Positions 9,684 through 20,264 of a stretch of 41,805 nucleotides of DNA are shown piece after piece. The translations under genes were made by a program, and so were the position numbers. How positions within the stretch are numbered: the first letter of the stretch is position 1; every line of letters starts with the position of its first letter. The notes below the pieces were generated by a model that ran no database searches, was not told the origin of the DNA, and saw nothing but the letters and a program-made list of their open reading frames with translations. The DNA is from Collybiopsis luxurians FD-317 M1 (Eukaryota > Basidiomycota > Agaricomycetes > Agaricales > Omphalotaceae), in contig KN834774.1 in assembly GCA_000827265.1 (NCBI GenBank), forward strand, positions 662,601 through 704,405, written 5' to 3'.

Positions 9684-10111
9684 GCGATCGCTCAGATTAA
9701 TTTAGATATGTATACGGATTTAATTTATAGTTCAGATGTGCGCGTTGCAGTAGGTGCAGCTGACAGGAGTATTGGTACATCCAGCTTGAGTTACCCTCAC
9801 CCCTACCTCCTCGCAATCATACTCTCAGAAAAATCGTACAAGAAAATGAGATGAACCTTGCTCGTCGTCAACACACTACCTGAAAACGACGATTTTATCA
9901 CAACGTCTGTGGCGGAATGCTCATCGCATGATTTCCATGCTTCAGCAAAAAGGCGGAATCTATCACGGATAGCAATTTAGGTTGTCGACATTTTCCTTGT
10001 CGTGTATAGCTTGAAACTCAAGTCAATCAAGGAATACTTGCCCTGGTATGAACAGCTTTGACATTTCCATATTCAGAATGAGAACTGCTACTTTTGGAAG
10101 CCAGACATTTT
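9684..10111. other. Intergenic sequence
   Basis: No gene, RNA or repeat recognised. Presumably distal promoter of the gene starting at 10271. Confidence 0.4.
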
Positions 10112-10140
10112 CACGTGCAAGAAAGGCGAGTTTATATAAG
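10112..10140 (+). promoter_or_regulatory. E-box and TATA box of the KEN-box gene
   Basis: A CACGTG palindrome at 10112-10117 is followed by TTTATATAAG at 10131-10140, and then a pyrimidine-rich leader up to the ATG at 10271. This is a typical fungal promoter arrangement. CACGTG is the core of bHLH binding sites; its use here is inferred. Confidence 0.5.
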
Positions 10141-10270
10141 CCTCGCTGCTTCTCTGCCTCGATTCCGTTTCTGTCTTCTGCCACTATCATCCTCTTGACG
10201 CTCTCGCCGAATCCAGCCTACTTCAACTTTCTACAAACCTCATTGTTAACCGTCTGCTTATCCGTCAATC

Positions 10271-11317
10271 ATGGTCTGTCATTCACTGCCAGTCAGCAAC
10301 TCGGTAGAACTGACCCCTTCAATGAAGAATCCCCAGTCCATCGTGTCGTGCAACAGCGAACTCACACCCACAGTCAATTTCGTATATCTTCGATCACTCG
10401 CCTTAACGAGTGCAATATATTTACTTTTGACGTCGTTAGCTTGGTCGTCGCTCTAGTCTCCGAGTGCAAAAACTGGCTGCACGGAAGGCTGAAGAAACTA
10501 AGAAGGTGATTAACTTTCGTGTTAATTGTTGATCTCATCGACTCTTTCGTCGTCCCACATTCAGGTTCCGGTCGCTGCCCCAAAGAGGAAGCTAAAGGAG
10601 AACGCCAATGTTCCCGAGGTTTCAGTGAGTCATAGTTTCCTCGCCTAGTTCTATCTGCTAATCCGACCTTTCAAGGCCAAGCGGAAAGTCTCCTCAACTA
10701 CTCGTTCTGCTAAATCGAAAATTGTTCCACTCAAGAAGCGAGCTTTACCAAATGTTGGGGGATTTGCGGCGCCGGGCATGGCTGGGTCTCTGCAGATGAA
10801 AAACGTTACAGTGAGTAAGGAAGTTGGTCTTCAATTGTCGATTACTATATGCCAGGCTGGACGTATCCCAGCTTTAATCCAGGCTGAATCGATCTCGGCA
10901 AACCCTCAACGTAGTCACGTAGTCGCGAGTCAGAATGCCTCCGTTTTCAGCTCTTTTGACATCTCCGATCATGTTGTCTCTTCTTCCTCGACGAGACCCA
11001 AGCGCCGATCCTCCACTTTTACCTTTGCACAACCCTCCAAGACGACTTCTGTCTCTATCACTAAACAGATCTCGAACGAGTCCAATGATTCCGCCCGGAC
11101 CAGGACTTCCCTTACGAAAATATCTATCAACTTTAAGACTGTTACGACCTTTCCCGACGATGGTACTGTTTTTCATACCGATGAAGCTGAAGAGTACTCG
11201 CCGGAGACGACCACGGAGATTCCCAAATCAGCAAAGAACAGACACGTCGTAGCGGAATGTAAGCGCTTATTGAAGGAGCATGAAGAGGAGCACACGCTCT
11301 TTCTCGCGGTATACTGA
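10271..11317 (+). CDS. Small basic protein with KEN box (function unknown)
   Basis: Predicted 277 aa from five exons: 10271-10381, 10440-10505, 10565-10624, 10676-10810, 10856-11317. All introns are GT-AG, 45-59 bp, phase 0. The first half is Lys/Arg-rich, with RRSSLRVQKLAARK, a KEN sequence (RKLKENANVPEV) and KKRALPNVGGF. The last part is Ser/Thr-rich with an acidic end (DEAEEYSPET, KRLLKEHEEE). KEN and RxxL motifs are recognition signals for the anaphase-promoting complex in cyclins, securins and similar proteins, and the layout recalls a cyclin-B N-terminus or a securin. There is no cyclin box, however, so the family is not assigned. The first exon and the C-terminal end (a donor-like GTATAC at the stop) are the least certain parts. 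Confidence 0.55.
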
Positions 11318-12859
11318 TCTGGCGAGACTTCTACACGTTGACGTTCCTGTACGTGGTGCTGGTTTTCAATGTCGACCAAAATGAGTCTCTTGAGCTATTA
11401 GCCTTCAGCTATCACGACAGATTGGAGTATGTATGAATTTTTTGTAGATTTGTATATTCACAGGTTTGTGTTTTTACGTACGTCGTACTACCACCTTTCT
11501 ATACAAAGCAACCGTTATAGGATATCCATCCGATCTCTGCCTCAGATATTTTCGGAAAACTCACAGAGCGAGATACACAGTGTCATTAGGTTAATAACCG
11601 AGGGACTTAGCAATGCCACCTTGCGACTTTCCTCCTTTTGATTTTTTTCTTCTTTCGGATTGTTCTCCAACGAAGTCTCCTTAAATTAAAATTGAAAGGC
11701 GCTGGTACATCCTGCCTGTTGACCACAATCAGGAAATACATTTTCATGTTGAATTTTGTGTTACAGTAAAGTAACCGCGACCAAAGCTCTGCCCGGATGC
11801 CATGCATCTAAGTCTCCCGTAGCGGGCATGTCGGTGTTGGCCCAGAGCCAGCACGGGTATCACTCAAGGATTTCGGTCCTAAGCGATACTCGACCCTGAC
11901 ACATGGCAAGTTCGACTTCATACTCCTGGTTGAGCCGATGCATCAGTGTCGCTGTTATGAAAGAACAAGGATCGGAGCCTCGCGCATCCTTTCAACTCTA
12001 GTAATCATAGCAGTGACCGCATCAAGGAGAACTTGTCAGCGTCACCTCCATTGCATGCTTAGGCAGTGCAGCGGAGTTCTCACTGAGGACTACAATATAT
12101 ACAGTGCTTGTACATATCTACAATGTAGGTTTGCACTCGCACTTTGTAGATTCCTAAAAGTGTCAGCAGTCCTGCCTGTGTCTGCCCCACAGGTGGCTTA
12201 CATTGGAATATCGATGTACATCGAGAGTTCCGAATTACAAGGTGAACCCGTATAGATACTCCCGAGATGTACTCAGTGGAGTTCAGCGATAGTCCCATTG
12301 CCGGGAGCAAAAACGGGGATGTACAAGGCATGTCTACGCTGATCCTGTACCAAATGATGTGGTACAAAGGTAGACACCGTCATAGACGGCGGGTATTTTT
12401 TCATTTACTTCTCTTACTGTTTATGCATGGTGTATGTACTCCGGACCAATGAAAAGTTGAGGCGACAGACCAACACTAATTCCGATCCTGCACCGTTGGC
12501 ATCCAAATCCAATCCTCGCTCCAACCTTACCAGTCCAGATCCAAATTCAATCCGAATCCAAACTTGATTTCCATCTGGATAGGATAGGATATATATTATA
12601 CTGGCCAAGGTCCGATTCCCGAATGACCAGTTTACCATAATGTGCCTACTACTACTATACCTTTGCAACACACATTTCTATCAGTATACCAATTTATACT
12701 TACATTAAAAATTCAAAAGAGAAAACTGCGCAGTGTGCAATATGAGTGCATACAGCCAATGAGTGCTAATAAGAGTCCTTAGGGCTGTCGGAGCAGCATT
12801 ACCTAACTCTACGTGATCACAGCTGGTGGAGATGCAAAATGTGAATGACATACCAGTAG
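11318..12859. other. Gene-poor region
   Basis: No supported gene. Around 12480-12560 the sequence is a loose short-period repeat of ATCCAAATCCAA/CCGATCC type, which produces Asp/Leu/Gly-rich open frames on the minus strand that are not genes. Confidence 0.45.
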
Positions 12860-12960
12860 TACCAGGTCAAAACTTGTGTGCATTCCATATACAAGCCCTC
12901 AAGGTTCGAGCCTCTGGAACAAGCTTGCCAGCGGACCGCTTGAGGTGCCTGCAGGGCTGT
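12860..12960 (+). repeat. Dispersed repeat, copy A
   Basis: About 100 bp (ACCAGGTCAAAACTTGTGTGCATTCC through CCGCTTGAGGTGCCTGCAGGGC) match the reverse complement of 22302-22394. The copies are about 9 kb apart in opposite orientation, and both can be read as a related short peptide (SLPADRLRCLQG versus SLPANRLRCLQG). This is probably a fragment of a dispersed mobile element. Confidence 0.75.
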
Positions 12961-14330
12961 CCTTGGAACCCCGATACCTTGAGGAATTTTAATAATTTCT
13001 TTTATATGTCTCGTTTCCTCTTGCAATATGATACAATCCTCCTGCCATTGCAGTACTCGGCTATGCACTTTACACCAAGATATTTGGAGACCAGGTACTT
13101 GTTAGGACGGGAAAGCGTAGATAAATCAATCCTTACATTCCGCAATGTTTTCTTCATTGGTGTGATCTACGCCTGGAGTGTTCCATATCCATGATGAGAT
13201 TACACAACCCTCCCCAGTTGGACCATTATCTTTCCCCTGTTAAATCAACCGTATATCCTCACCGCGAAGTGGTTTCAAGCTGTTCGACCAATTTACATTC
13301 CCTACCTTCTCTGCAAAATGCTGAAATTTGAAATAATTCCTGGCATATGAGCTGAGTTTGGGTAATCCGAGAGCTCACTGATTGAGCAGCCAGATCATTC
13401 TTCATAAGCTCTTCATCTTCTTGTACAAATTCAAGCCGGAGTTGATGCAGTATATACTCTAGCTTTGGGGTATGCCACTGTACTGCTTACATCTCACAAG
13501 TACGAGGATATACCTCTGATTTTAGGGGGTATTTTCATGAATACATTTGTGCCCATGTCTACTCTGACTTGAGGCTCATCTTTTCTCTGTCTGGATCTTG
13601 CTCCCATTCCATTACCATAATGCGCCAACATGCTTTAGCAGATTCATCAGGGCTTTCAGTGGATTCTTAATATGCAGTTACCATTTTGAGTCAAAGCTTG
13701 GCAGCGTCTAGTGATTTGTTCTAGATCAGACTCGACTGGAGCTTCATTTATTAGCCATCGATTTTGTCAAATTTTTAATGCTTCTCTGTTGCTTAGGGTG
13801 GCACTGCTGATACATATTTGCTGCTATCTCCACATCATCTTCACGAAAGGAAATTGAGTGATGGATGTGGATAGAGGCAAAAGGTGTTCATAAAAATCAC
13901 ATTCGCTTCAATACTTAGGTGGCACCTGGTCTCTATTTCCACTAAGTATGTCCTGGTCGGTTATACTCAGTTGTCGTCTTCATCGATTGGACCGTAACTG
14001 CTTCATCGCGTCGCATTATCAGGGCAGAGACCAACAGATATACTTATAGTGTTCATATCTAATTGGACCGTCTCTTTACGACATCACAGAATGATCTTAA
14101 CTTATCACGGTGTAATTCGGATACCGCCGAGTCAATGATAATGAGCTGTGTCTCGGCCAGAATTTAATTGGAATTGTGCCTAGCGTGTAGATAATGACGG
14201 ACATCATTGTTTGATGTGCAAGATTGATTTTTCAGTTTGTGTTCCTGACGCCCTAAGGTGCCTGCCGCCACATGCAATGCTGGGAAAACGACTCTAGCGA
14301 ATTACCCATTCTTTCGCTCCCCCCACCATC
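12961..14330. other. Gene-poor region upstream of the DUF6535 gene
   Basis: No gene, RNA or clear repeat recognised. The last part must include the promoter of the gene starting at 14331; no convincing TATA box was found. Confidence 0.4.
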
Positions 14331-17300
14331 ATGGCTGAACATTCTGTTCACAGTGCTGACGAGTCGACCAATCCCAATCATCTTGTCCTTCCATCTCTTG
14401 GAAACCCGTCAGCTGCACACCCTTCTCTGCTCGAGCTCAAGGAGCGTAAACCTATTGAGGAAGAGCATTTTGAAATTCGGGTGAGGCCTGAAGACACTGC
14501 CAATGAAGTGGGAAACATTACGACACCAGCAAAAGATGTTAAACCTTCTACTTCCATTGATGAGGGATATCCTGTTGGTATGAAGAGAGGTGACAGCCGT
14601 ATTGCCTCCGAAAGAGGTAAGTCAAAAGCAGATAACTTGCACTCAGTGGGGGAAAATTGTTAACAAACGAGAATCAGAGATCAAGACTTCTGAACATAGT
14701 AATTCACTTACAGGTGGTATAGCGGCTAGTCAAAATTTTACACTTTCTATTGACAAGAACCATGCTTCGAGTGCTAGAATAGGTAATATTGCTGGGAAGG
14801 AAAATTACTGCCTTTGCTGCCATTGCATTAATAAACAGGACGACGAAGAAAATCAAGGGGGCACTACTGGTGTTGGGATAAATCCTAAACCAATTAAGAA
14901 ACCTTTTTATGGCTTCCGACACCCTCCACAGCTTGGTATGTGAACTTATTCACAGGAACTTTAGGGTCTGCATCTGTCCTCTGATGTTTTGCTGTACATT
15001 TTCAGGGGGAGATAAATATGATTACGAGAACATCTACGCTGATGATCCAATGTATGAAGAGCTTGCACCTAATGCAAGGGTGTGGAAAGTATATAATGAT
15101 GAATTGGATAAATTGGACAGTGATAGAGTTGAAGATTGGAGAGATGGTTTAGATGCCCTTCTAGTCTTGGTAACCCTTTTTTACTGAAATTGCACATTGC
15201 AAAAACTTAATCAGAGAGTACCTAGGGTGCCTTATTCTCTGCTGTTCTCACAACATTTGTGGTTGAAACTTCTGGCAGATTGGATTTTGATTGGGGAGAA
15301 GTCAGTGCAAATCTTTTAGCTGAGTCAGTAGCTTTACAGAGAGCTGCAATGAATGGTACCTCAGCCAATCAAGTACCATCTTCTCTATTAACACCATCAA
15401 CCAAGTTTCATGCTCAACCTCTTGATGTTGCATTAAATGTCATTTGGTTTATCAGTCTGGTTCTTAGTCTTGGAACTGCACTGAGTGCTGTAGTGGCCAA
15501 GCAATGGATTCATCAGTATATAGCTGTTCCTACTGGGACCCCTCAAGAACGAGCACGAATCCGTCACTTCAGATTCATGGGGTTAGAAAAGTGGCACATG
15601 TCCCTCATAATTGGTCTATTGCCCATGTTCATACATCTTTCCATGGCACTCTTCTTTGTAGGGCTCCTTTTATTTCTTCATGAATTGAGCCTGGCAATTG
15701 CAATAATTATGGATGTTTTGACCTTTACAATTCTGTCACTTTATCTTGCTAGTAATTTACTTCCAGTATGGTTTCTGGATTGCCCATATAAGACACCACT
15801 TACTTCATTGTTCTTTTCATTGATTCTAAAGGTGGTCCATACTTTTAATTCCCCTCACATTGGTCATGAAGCTGGGATAAATAATGATCAAGGATTAGAA
15901 AGCAATATTGAACCAAAAGATTCATTCAAGGATACTAAAAGATCAGTTGGGATAATGAAGTTGATCAATGAAGTTATGTCTTCTGTGACACAGTTTATAT
16001 GGCATAGGGTGGCATCCTTTGTCTCTTTCATGGGACCGAAGTGGGTGATTGCATTTGAGAAAGGTTCAAATGAAAGCCCAAATCATGTATTGAATGACAT
16101 GGAAATTACTTATGTTCAAAGTGATCCTAAAGATCTGAACACGGATCTTCATGGATTGTTTTGGCTTATCAGGTCATCTACCAACCTGTCTGCAAGAAAT
16201 ATAGCACTTGATGCCCTGAGTAATCTAAATATGGATAAGTGTGCTGAAATCAAGGAAATTTCTCAGATGCAATCATTCCAACTCATGGATGAAATTCAGA
16301 AAAGATTTACAGATGCAGTCCAGAAGGATCAGCAGATGACATTCAATCGAGCAGCTCGTACCCTGATGCACTCAGGAAGAGTCGTTTTAGATATTCCCCT
16401 TCCTGCTTCATTCTCATCTCCTTCATTTATGCTTGTTTTCATTAATGAACGGACTCAATTTCAGAATTTTGTAATAAAACTTTTTGAATGTCAGGACAGT
16501 GGAAAAGATGTTCAGCATGAGCCTATTCTTTGGGCTACCTGGTTGCAGTTAGCTGGAGAAGGATCCCGGCCAAACAGTGGTCTTGATGGATTTGACCACA
16601 AATTTATCTGTCAGAAATTGTTACTCTTAGCCAGTAATCATGACCCTACTGAAAGTGCCTCCACATCTGAATATAATCACACAACAAGATTCCAATGGCC
16701 CTTGAATCATTGCCAAAAGAGGGGACAAAGTGATGATCCTGCATTATTTAAATCACAGCTCACTCAACCATGTGGCATAGCTATGTTTTTGGAAAAATTT
16801 GCCTCAAAGCACTTTTATTACCTACTGATGGAATACATCAGGAAACATTATGGAATTTCTGCAAAATTCTATGAGAAAGATATTCCAGTCCATCTTCAAC
16901 TTCTTGACCTCATAGTCAGTAGTGATAGAATGTGGAAGGAGTATCCTCAAGTTGTAGAGTCTTCATTTGAAACCATGCGAAAATATACTCAGAGCTGGCA
17001 ACTTTATGGTGAAAACGAATCTCTTGTAAATGTTGCAGCTGAAACAGCTCTTATTTTGAAATGTGTTATTGAATGCTTTAATTCTGACATATTTTTGGAC
17101 TCTTCAGTACACACTGTGCAGTCTGAAAATGCTGAAACTGGTGTCTCATCATCACAGATGTCAAATATTTTTGGGGCACTTGCTGCAGTGTTGAGTTATG
17201 ATAGGAAGGGAATTAGCAGAGATATTATTTCTCCTCAGATTGCATCTAAAGTTATTGAAAAATGCACTGGTATCAATAAGCGAGCTTATCAGCATCATTC

Positions 17301-18078
17301 TGTTGACTGGTTGTTGAGGGCATTGTTTGATAACATTTTTCTTCCCCCGGATGGTTCCTGGACTGATAATGCATGGATTCAACTATTAGAAAGTAATTTG
17401 TCTGCTGAAGTGGTAGTCTTCGAGAAACCCTCAGGACTTGAAGATGCTTTGGAGAATCTGTCAAAAACAAATCGTACATTATTTTGTAAGGTCATGGAGT
17501 ATGTTTCAAGCAACGGATCTTTGGAAAGGTTTTGTGCTCAGTCACTGGGGTCCTGGTTAGGAATGCAAAGAGCTTGTTTTTTTCTTGGTCATTTGAATGC
17601 ACAATCTGGGTTTATTATTTCTGAAGAAAAATGGCAACAATGCATCTCAATTTTGTCTCAAGAGAGTTTCTCTTTTAATAACTGGTACTTTGACCAGGAT
17701 AAATTTGCAGAAAATCTTCCAAAATTCAAGAAATTCATTCAGAATCGTTGTGTTGGTCCTATCCCGGGAGATGATGATTATGATTCTGAGCCTAGATCCG
17801 AGGAACAAGTAGACCCTGAGGCTATTCCCTCAAGGCCAATTTCTGCTCTTGCAAGTGTGGATAAAGTGCCTGGAGAATTTGAATCTGAGTTGCCAGGCAA
17901 TTCAAGCACTGGGTGGAGGAGAGTAAGAAGCTTAGTACCCAAATTAATGCAAGAATTGCAAGCTTTCAGAAAGACAGTGCCGGAGAATGATATTGAGAAA
18001 ATTGTTGAAGCTGGTGCATCTGATCAGTCGCCATTGCAAGACGTGCCAGGTGGTGGACCAGAGGGAGCTGGACATTAA
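14331..18078 (+). CDS. DUF6535 domain membrane protein
   Basis: Predicted 1186 aa from four exons: 14331-14616, 14678-14935, 15006-15169, 15226-18078. The DUF6535 signature covers residues about 195-420: VWKVYNDELDKLDSDRVEDWRDGLDALLVL, then GALFSAVLTTFVVE across the last exon junction, and two to four hydrophobic spans (about 237-250, 306-327, 361-387, 391-418) with WFISLVLSLGTALSAVVAKQW and the downstream GTPQERARIRHFRF. DUF6535 proteins are abundant, multi-copy and uncharacterised in mushroom genomes. The long C-terminal part is helical, non-repetitive and probably cytoplasmic. Exon 2 contains a CLCCHC cysteine cluster. Codon third positions are strongly A/T-rich compared with the GC-rich ChAPs, aspartokinase and membrane-protein genes nearby, which suggests different ancestry or weak selection. 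The gene is intact. Confidence 0.85.
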
Positions 18079-19448
18079 AAATTGCAGAGTGGAGTTAGGC
18101 CAATGTTAGGCTGGCATTAGGAGTTTAAAATCAGATGCTAAAATTAAAAAGATAAGGAAATGAGTCAAAGGTCTGCAAAAATCAATGAAAACAACTAATC
18201 AAACACTTTTCAACCTGAGACTGCCATAATTAGTCTCATTCATTTACTTCAAAGTTTCTTGTATGGATATTTTCTTGTCTATTGCTAGTTGTGTAATAAT
18301 TATTGACAACTTTGTAAATTTGTTAGATTTTTTTAGTGCACATGTGAAAAGAGTAAAAAACCACTTGTTGTGCCTGTGAAAGCTTTGGGTATTTTCCATG
18401 TCCCATTGCCGAGTTTATTCGGAACTTGTTCCATACTCCACTCGACGGTGTAGTGATCCTCTACTGTATTAAAAAGGCGGTAGACAAAGGATGTAACAGT
18501 ATGATGATCGCATGTGCCTCAAGTTCAGCTTTCAGAGCTTTCAGCCTGCCAGGACAGCGCAAAGTCCATATGTCCGTTATAGTTCATTGACTCTGTCGCT
18601 GAACAATTCAACAAAATGATGAAAATGCTGACATTACAATGATAGTAAGCCACTCTAAGCTAATATCTAAAACCATCAACAAGATTTCATAGTCATCACC
18701 AATGAAGAGATTCTAGTGTTGGACAATGGACCATACGTACGTTCCTTTTGCTATCTCATGGACTCTAGTATGTACAACCTCGGACCAGTAGTTACAGGAC
18801 TTATACTTCTGTACTTACAGCTTTATTCCTTCTGTCTCTCCTGTTTCACCTTCTGTACAATTTATATATGACTCGGACAGATAGCCACCTCAGACGCTTG
18901 ACTTTGTTTGTCTGCGCTCTGAGGTGAGCTCCATTCATTATTTATTTACTAGACTGTATGCTCATTACCTACTAAGAGATTGTATCTACTATAGATACCG
19001 TGTACAACTTCTACATCTAATGCCTCTGAGAGCTCTACTCAAACAACATAAAGCTCCAGTACAAATGAAGCATCTAGAAAATGATAATCCAGGGAGCTCT
19101 AAAATCATCAAAGCACAAAGCCCTGCTAGACTCAGAAAGCAAGCATCAGTAGCACAACAAATTATATTGACCTATCAATTGCCCTTAAATGGAGGATACT
19201 GGGGGCACAACTATTAACCATCTGATTGGTGTTGATATGTATAACATAGCTGCTAGGGCAACCTGTCTAAACATGACTGCCTCAAAATTCAATAGCTGGG
19301 CTCTCAAATGTGAAACAAAAAGTGGTGTAAGTATCTTTGACAGTCCAATGGGGCATTGGAGAAAATTTGAGAGTAGTTGCTGTGTTATGTGTTACATCAA
19401 TGGATAGCTTGCAGGTACCTGTTCAAATGCATTATGAAAACCAAAACG

Positions 19449-19542
19449 GCTTAGCTCAGTGGGTAGTACTACTTGCGTATAAATAGCCCGCGGTTACCAC
19501 AAATCATTATCTGTCCGAACTCATTCCCCCATGTTCGGATCC
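19449..19542 (+). other. tRNA-like fragment or SINE head (RNA polymerase III box A and B)
   Basis: 19452-19463 reads TAGCTCAGTGGG, a perfect match to the tRNA internal promoter box A (TRGCNNAGYNGG). 19532-19542 reads TGTTCGGATCC, 9 of 11 to box B. The spacing of about 70 bp is longer than in a normal tRNA, and no cloverleaf (no matching acceptor or T stems) can be folded by eye. A tRNA-derived short retroelement or a decayed tRNA is the best guess. Confidence 0.35.
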
Positions 19543-19699
19543 CTCCTCTGCTGAGGTTGTATTGTCGGTGCTTTGTCTATTAACATTTAATTTAACAAGA
19601 ATGTCTTTCAAAAACTTAATCTATTACTGAATGCTGAAAATGAGTGCATTTTTTAGCACCTGAAGCTGGACTTACTGACAGTTGTATATGTTCACAACA

Positions 19700-19806
19700 G
19701 GGAGGTCGACTTGAAACTGGGAAAGATGCTGGACTATGTGGCCCCATTCTAGAAGAAATCTAGTACAAAGCATTTATGAACAGAGTACATGAATAAGAAA
19801 CTCCGA
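19700..19806 (+). pseudogene. P450 exon 9 relic
   Basis: The segment GGGAGGTCGACTTGAAACTGGGAAAGATGCTGGACTATGTGG followed by CCCCATTCTAGAAGAAATCTAGTACAAAGCATTTATG corresponds to the final P450 exon (EVDLKLGKVLDYVVPLWEKSEYKAF in the intact genes). GAAATCTAG introduces a stop where the others read GAGAAATCGGAG. The preceding bases (TTCACAACAG) resemble the intron acceptor. No other P450 exons are seen nearby, so this is an isolated remnant. Confidence 0.6.
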
Positions 19807-20264
19807 ATGTGAATACAAGCTATTCGACAGTTATAGCAAATCATTCTTGCATCCTTAAGTAACTGTTTCTGGAAGCTCGAAATAATAACTCCTGATCCAA
19901 ACTACTCAGTAGATGGGTATCTCTGATGTAACTTTTAGTATTTGACCGCACAAGCCTGCTATCAAGGTAAAACAAGGTTATCTGTTGTAAGAGAGTCGTC
20001 CCGTGTTCTCGCCCCTTGACGATTATTCTCATGATATTATCGTTGTTCTTAGTCTTTTGAATAGCTACCGACGGACCGTGACGTCTGATTAATACACGTT
20101 CTCATTAATGTCGATTCATTCGGACGAGATAACGCCGTACGTTACAGCATGTCCACCAAAAGGAAAATAAGTGAAGCATTTGGAAGCGTGATCTGTGTCA
20201 GCAGGTAGTACGAATGGCCACTTAAACACAAGCATCGAGGTCGCAGTGACTCGAACAGCCCCAA

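Larger units (their letters stand above)
18079..20264. other. Gene-poor region between the DUF6535 gene and P450 copy 1
   Basis: About 2.2 kb without a supported gene. Short open frames at 18924-19407 have no recognisable similarity. A tRNA-like fragment at 19449-19542 is listed separately. Bases about 19700-19740 (GGGAGGTCGACTTGAAACTGGGAAAGATGCTGGACTATGTGG) match the start of P450 exon 9 (compare 22119-22160), so a short P450 3'-end relic lies here, about 500 bp upstream of the intact-looking copy. Confidence 0.5.

Noticed and set aside
12480..12671. Minus-strand Asp/Leu/Gly-rich frame
   Set aside because: Arises from a short-period ATCCAAATCC-type repeat; no start context, introns or homology.
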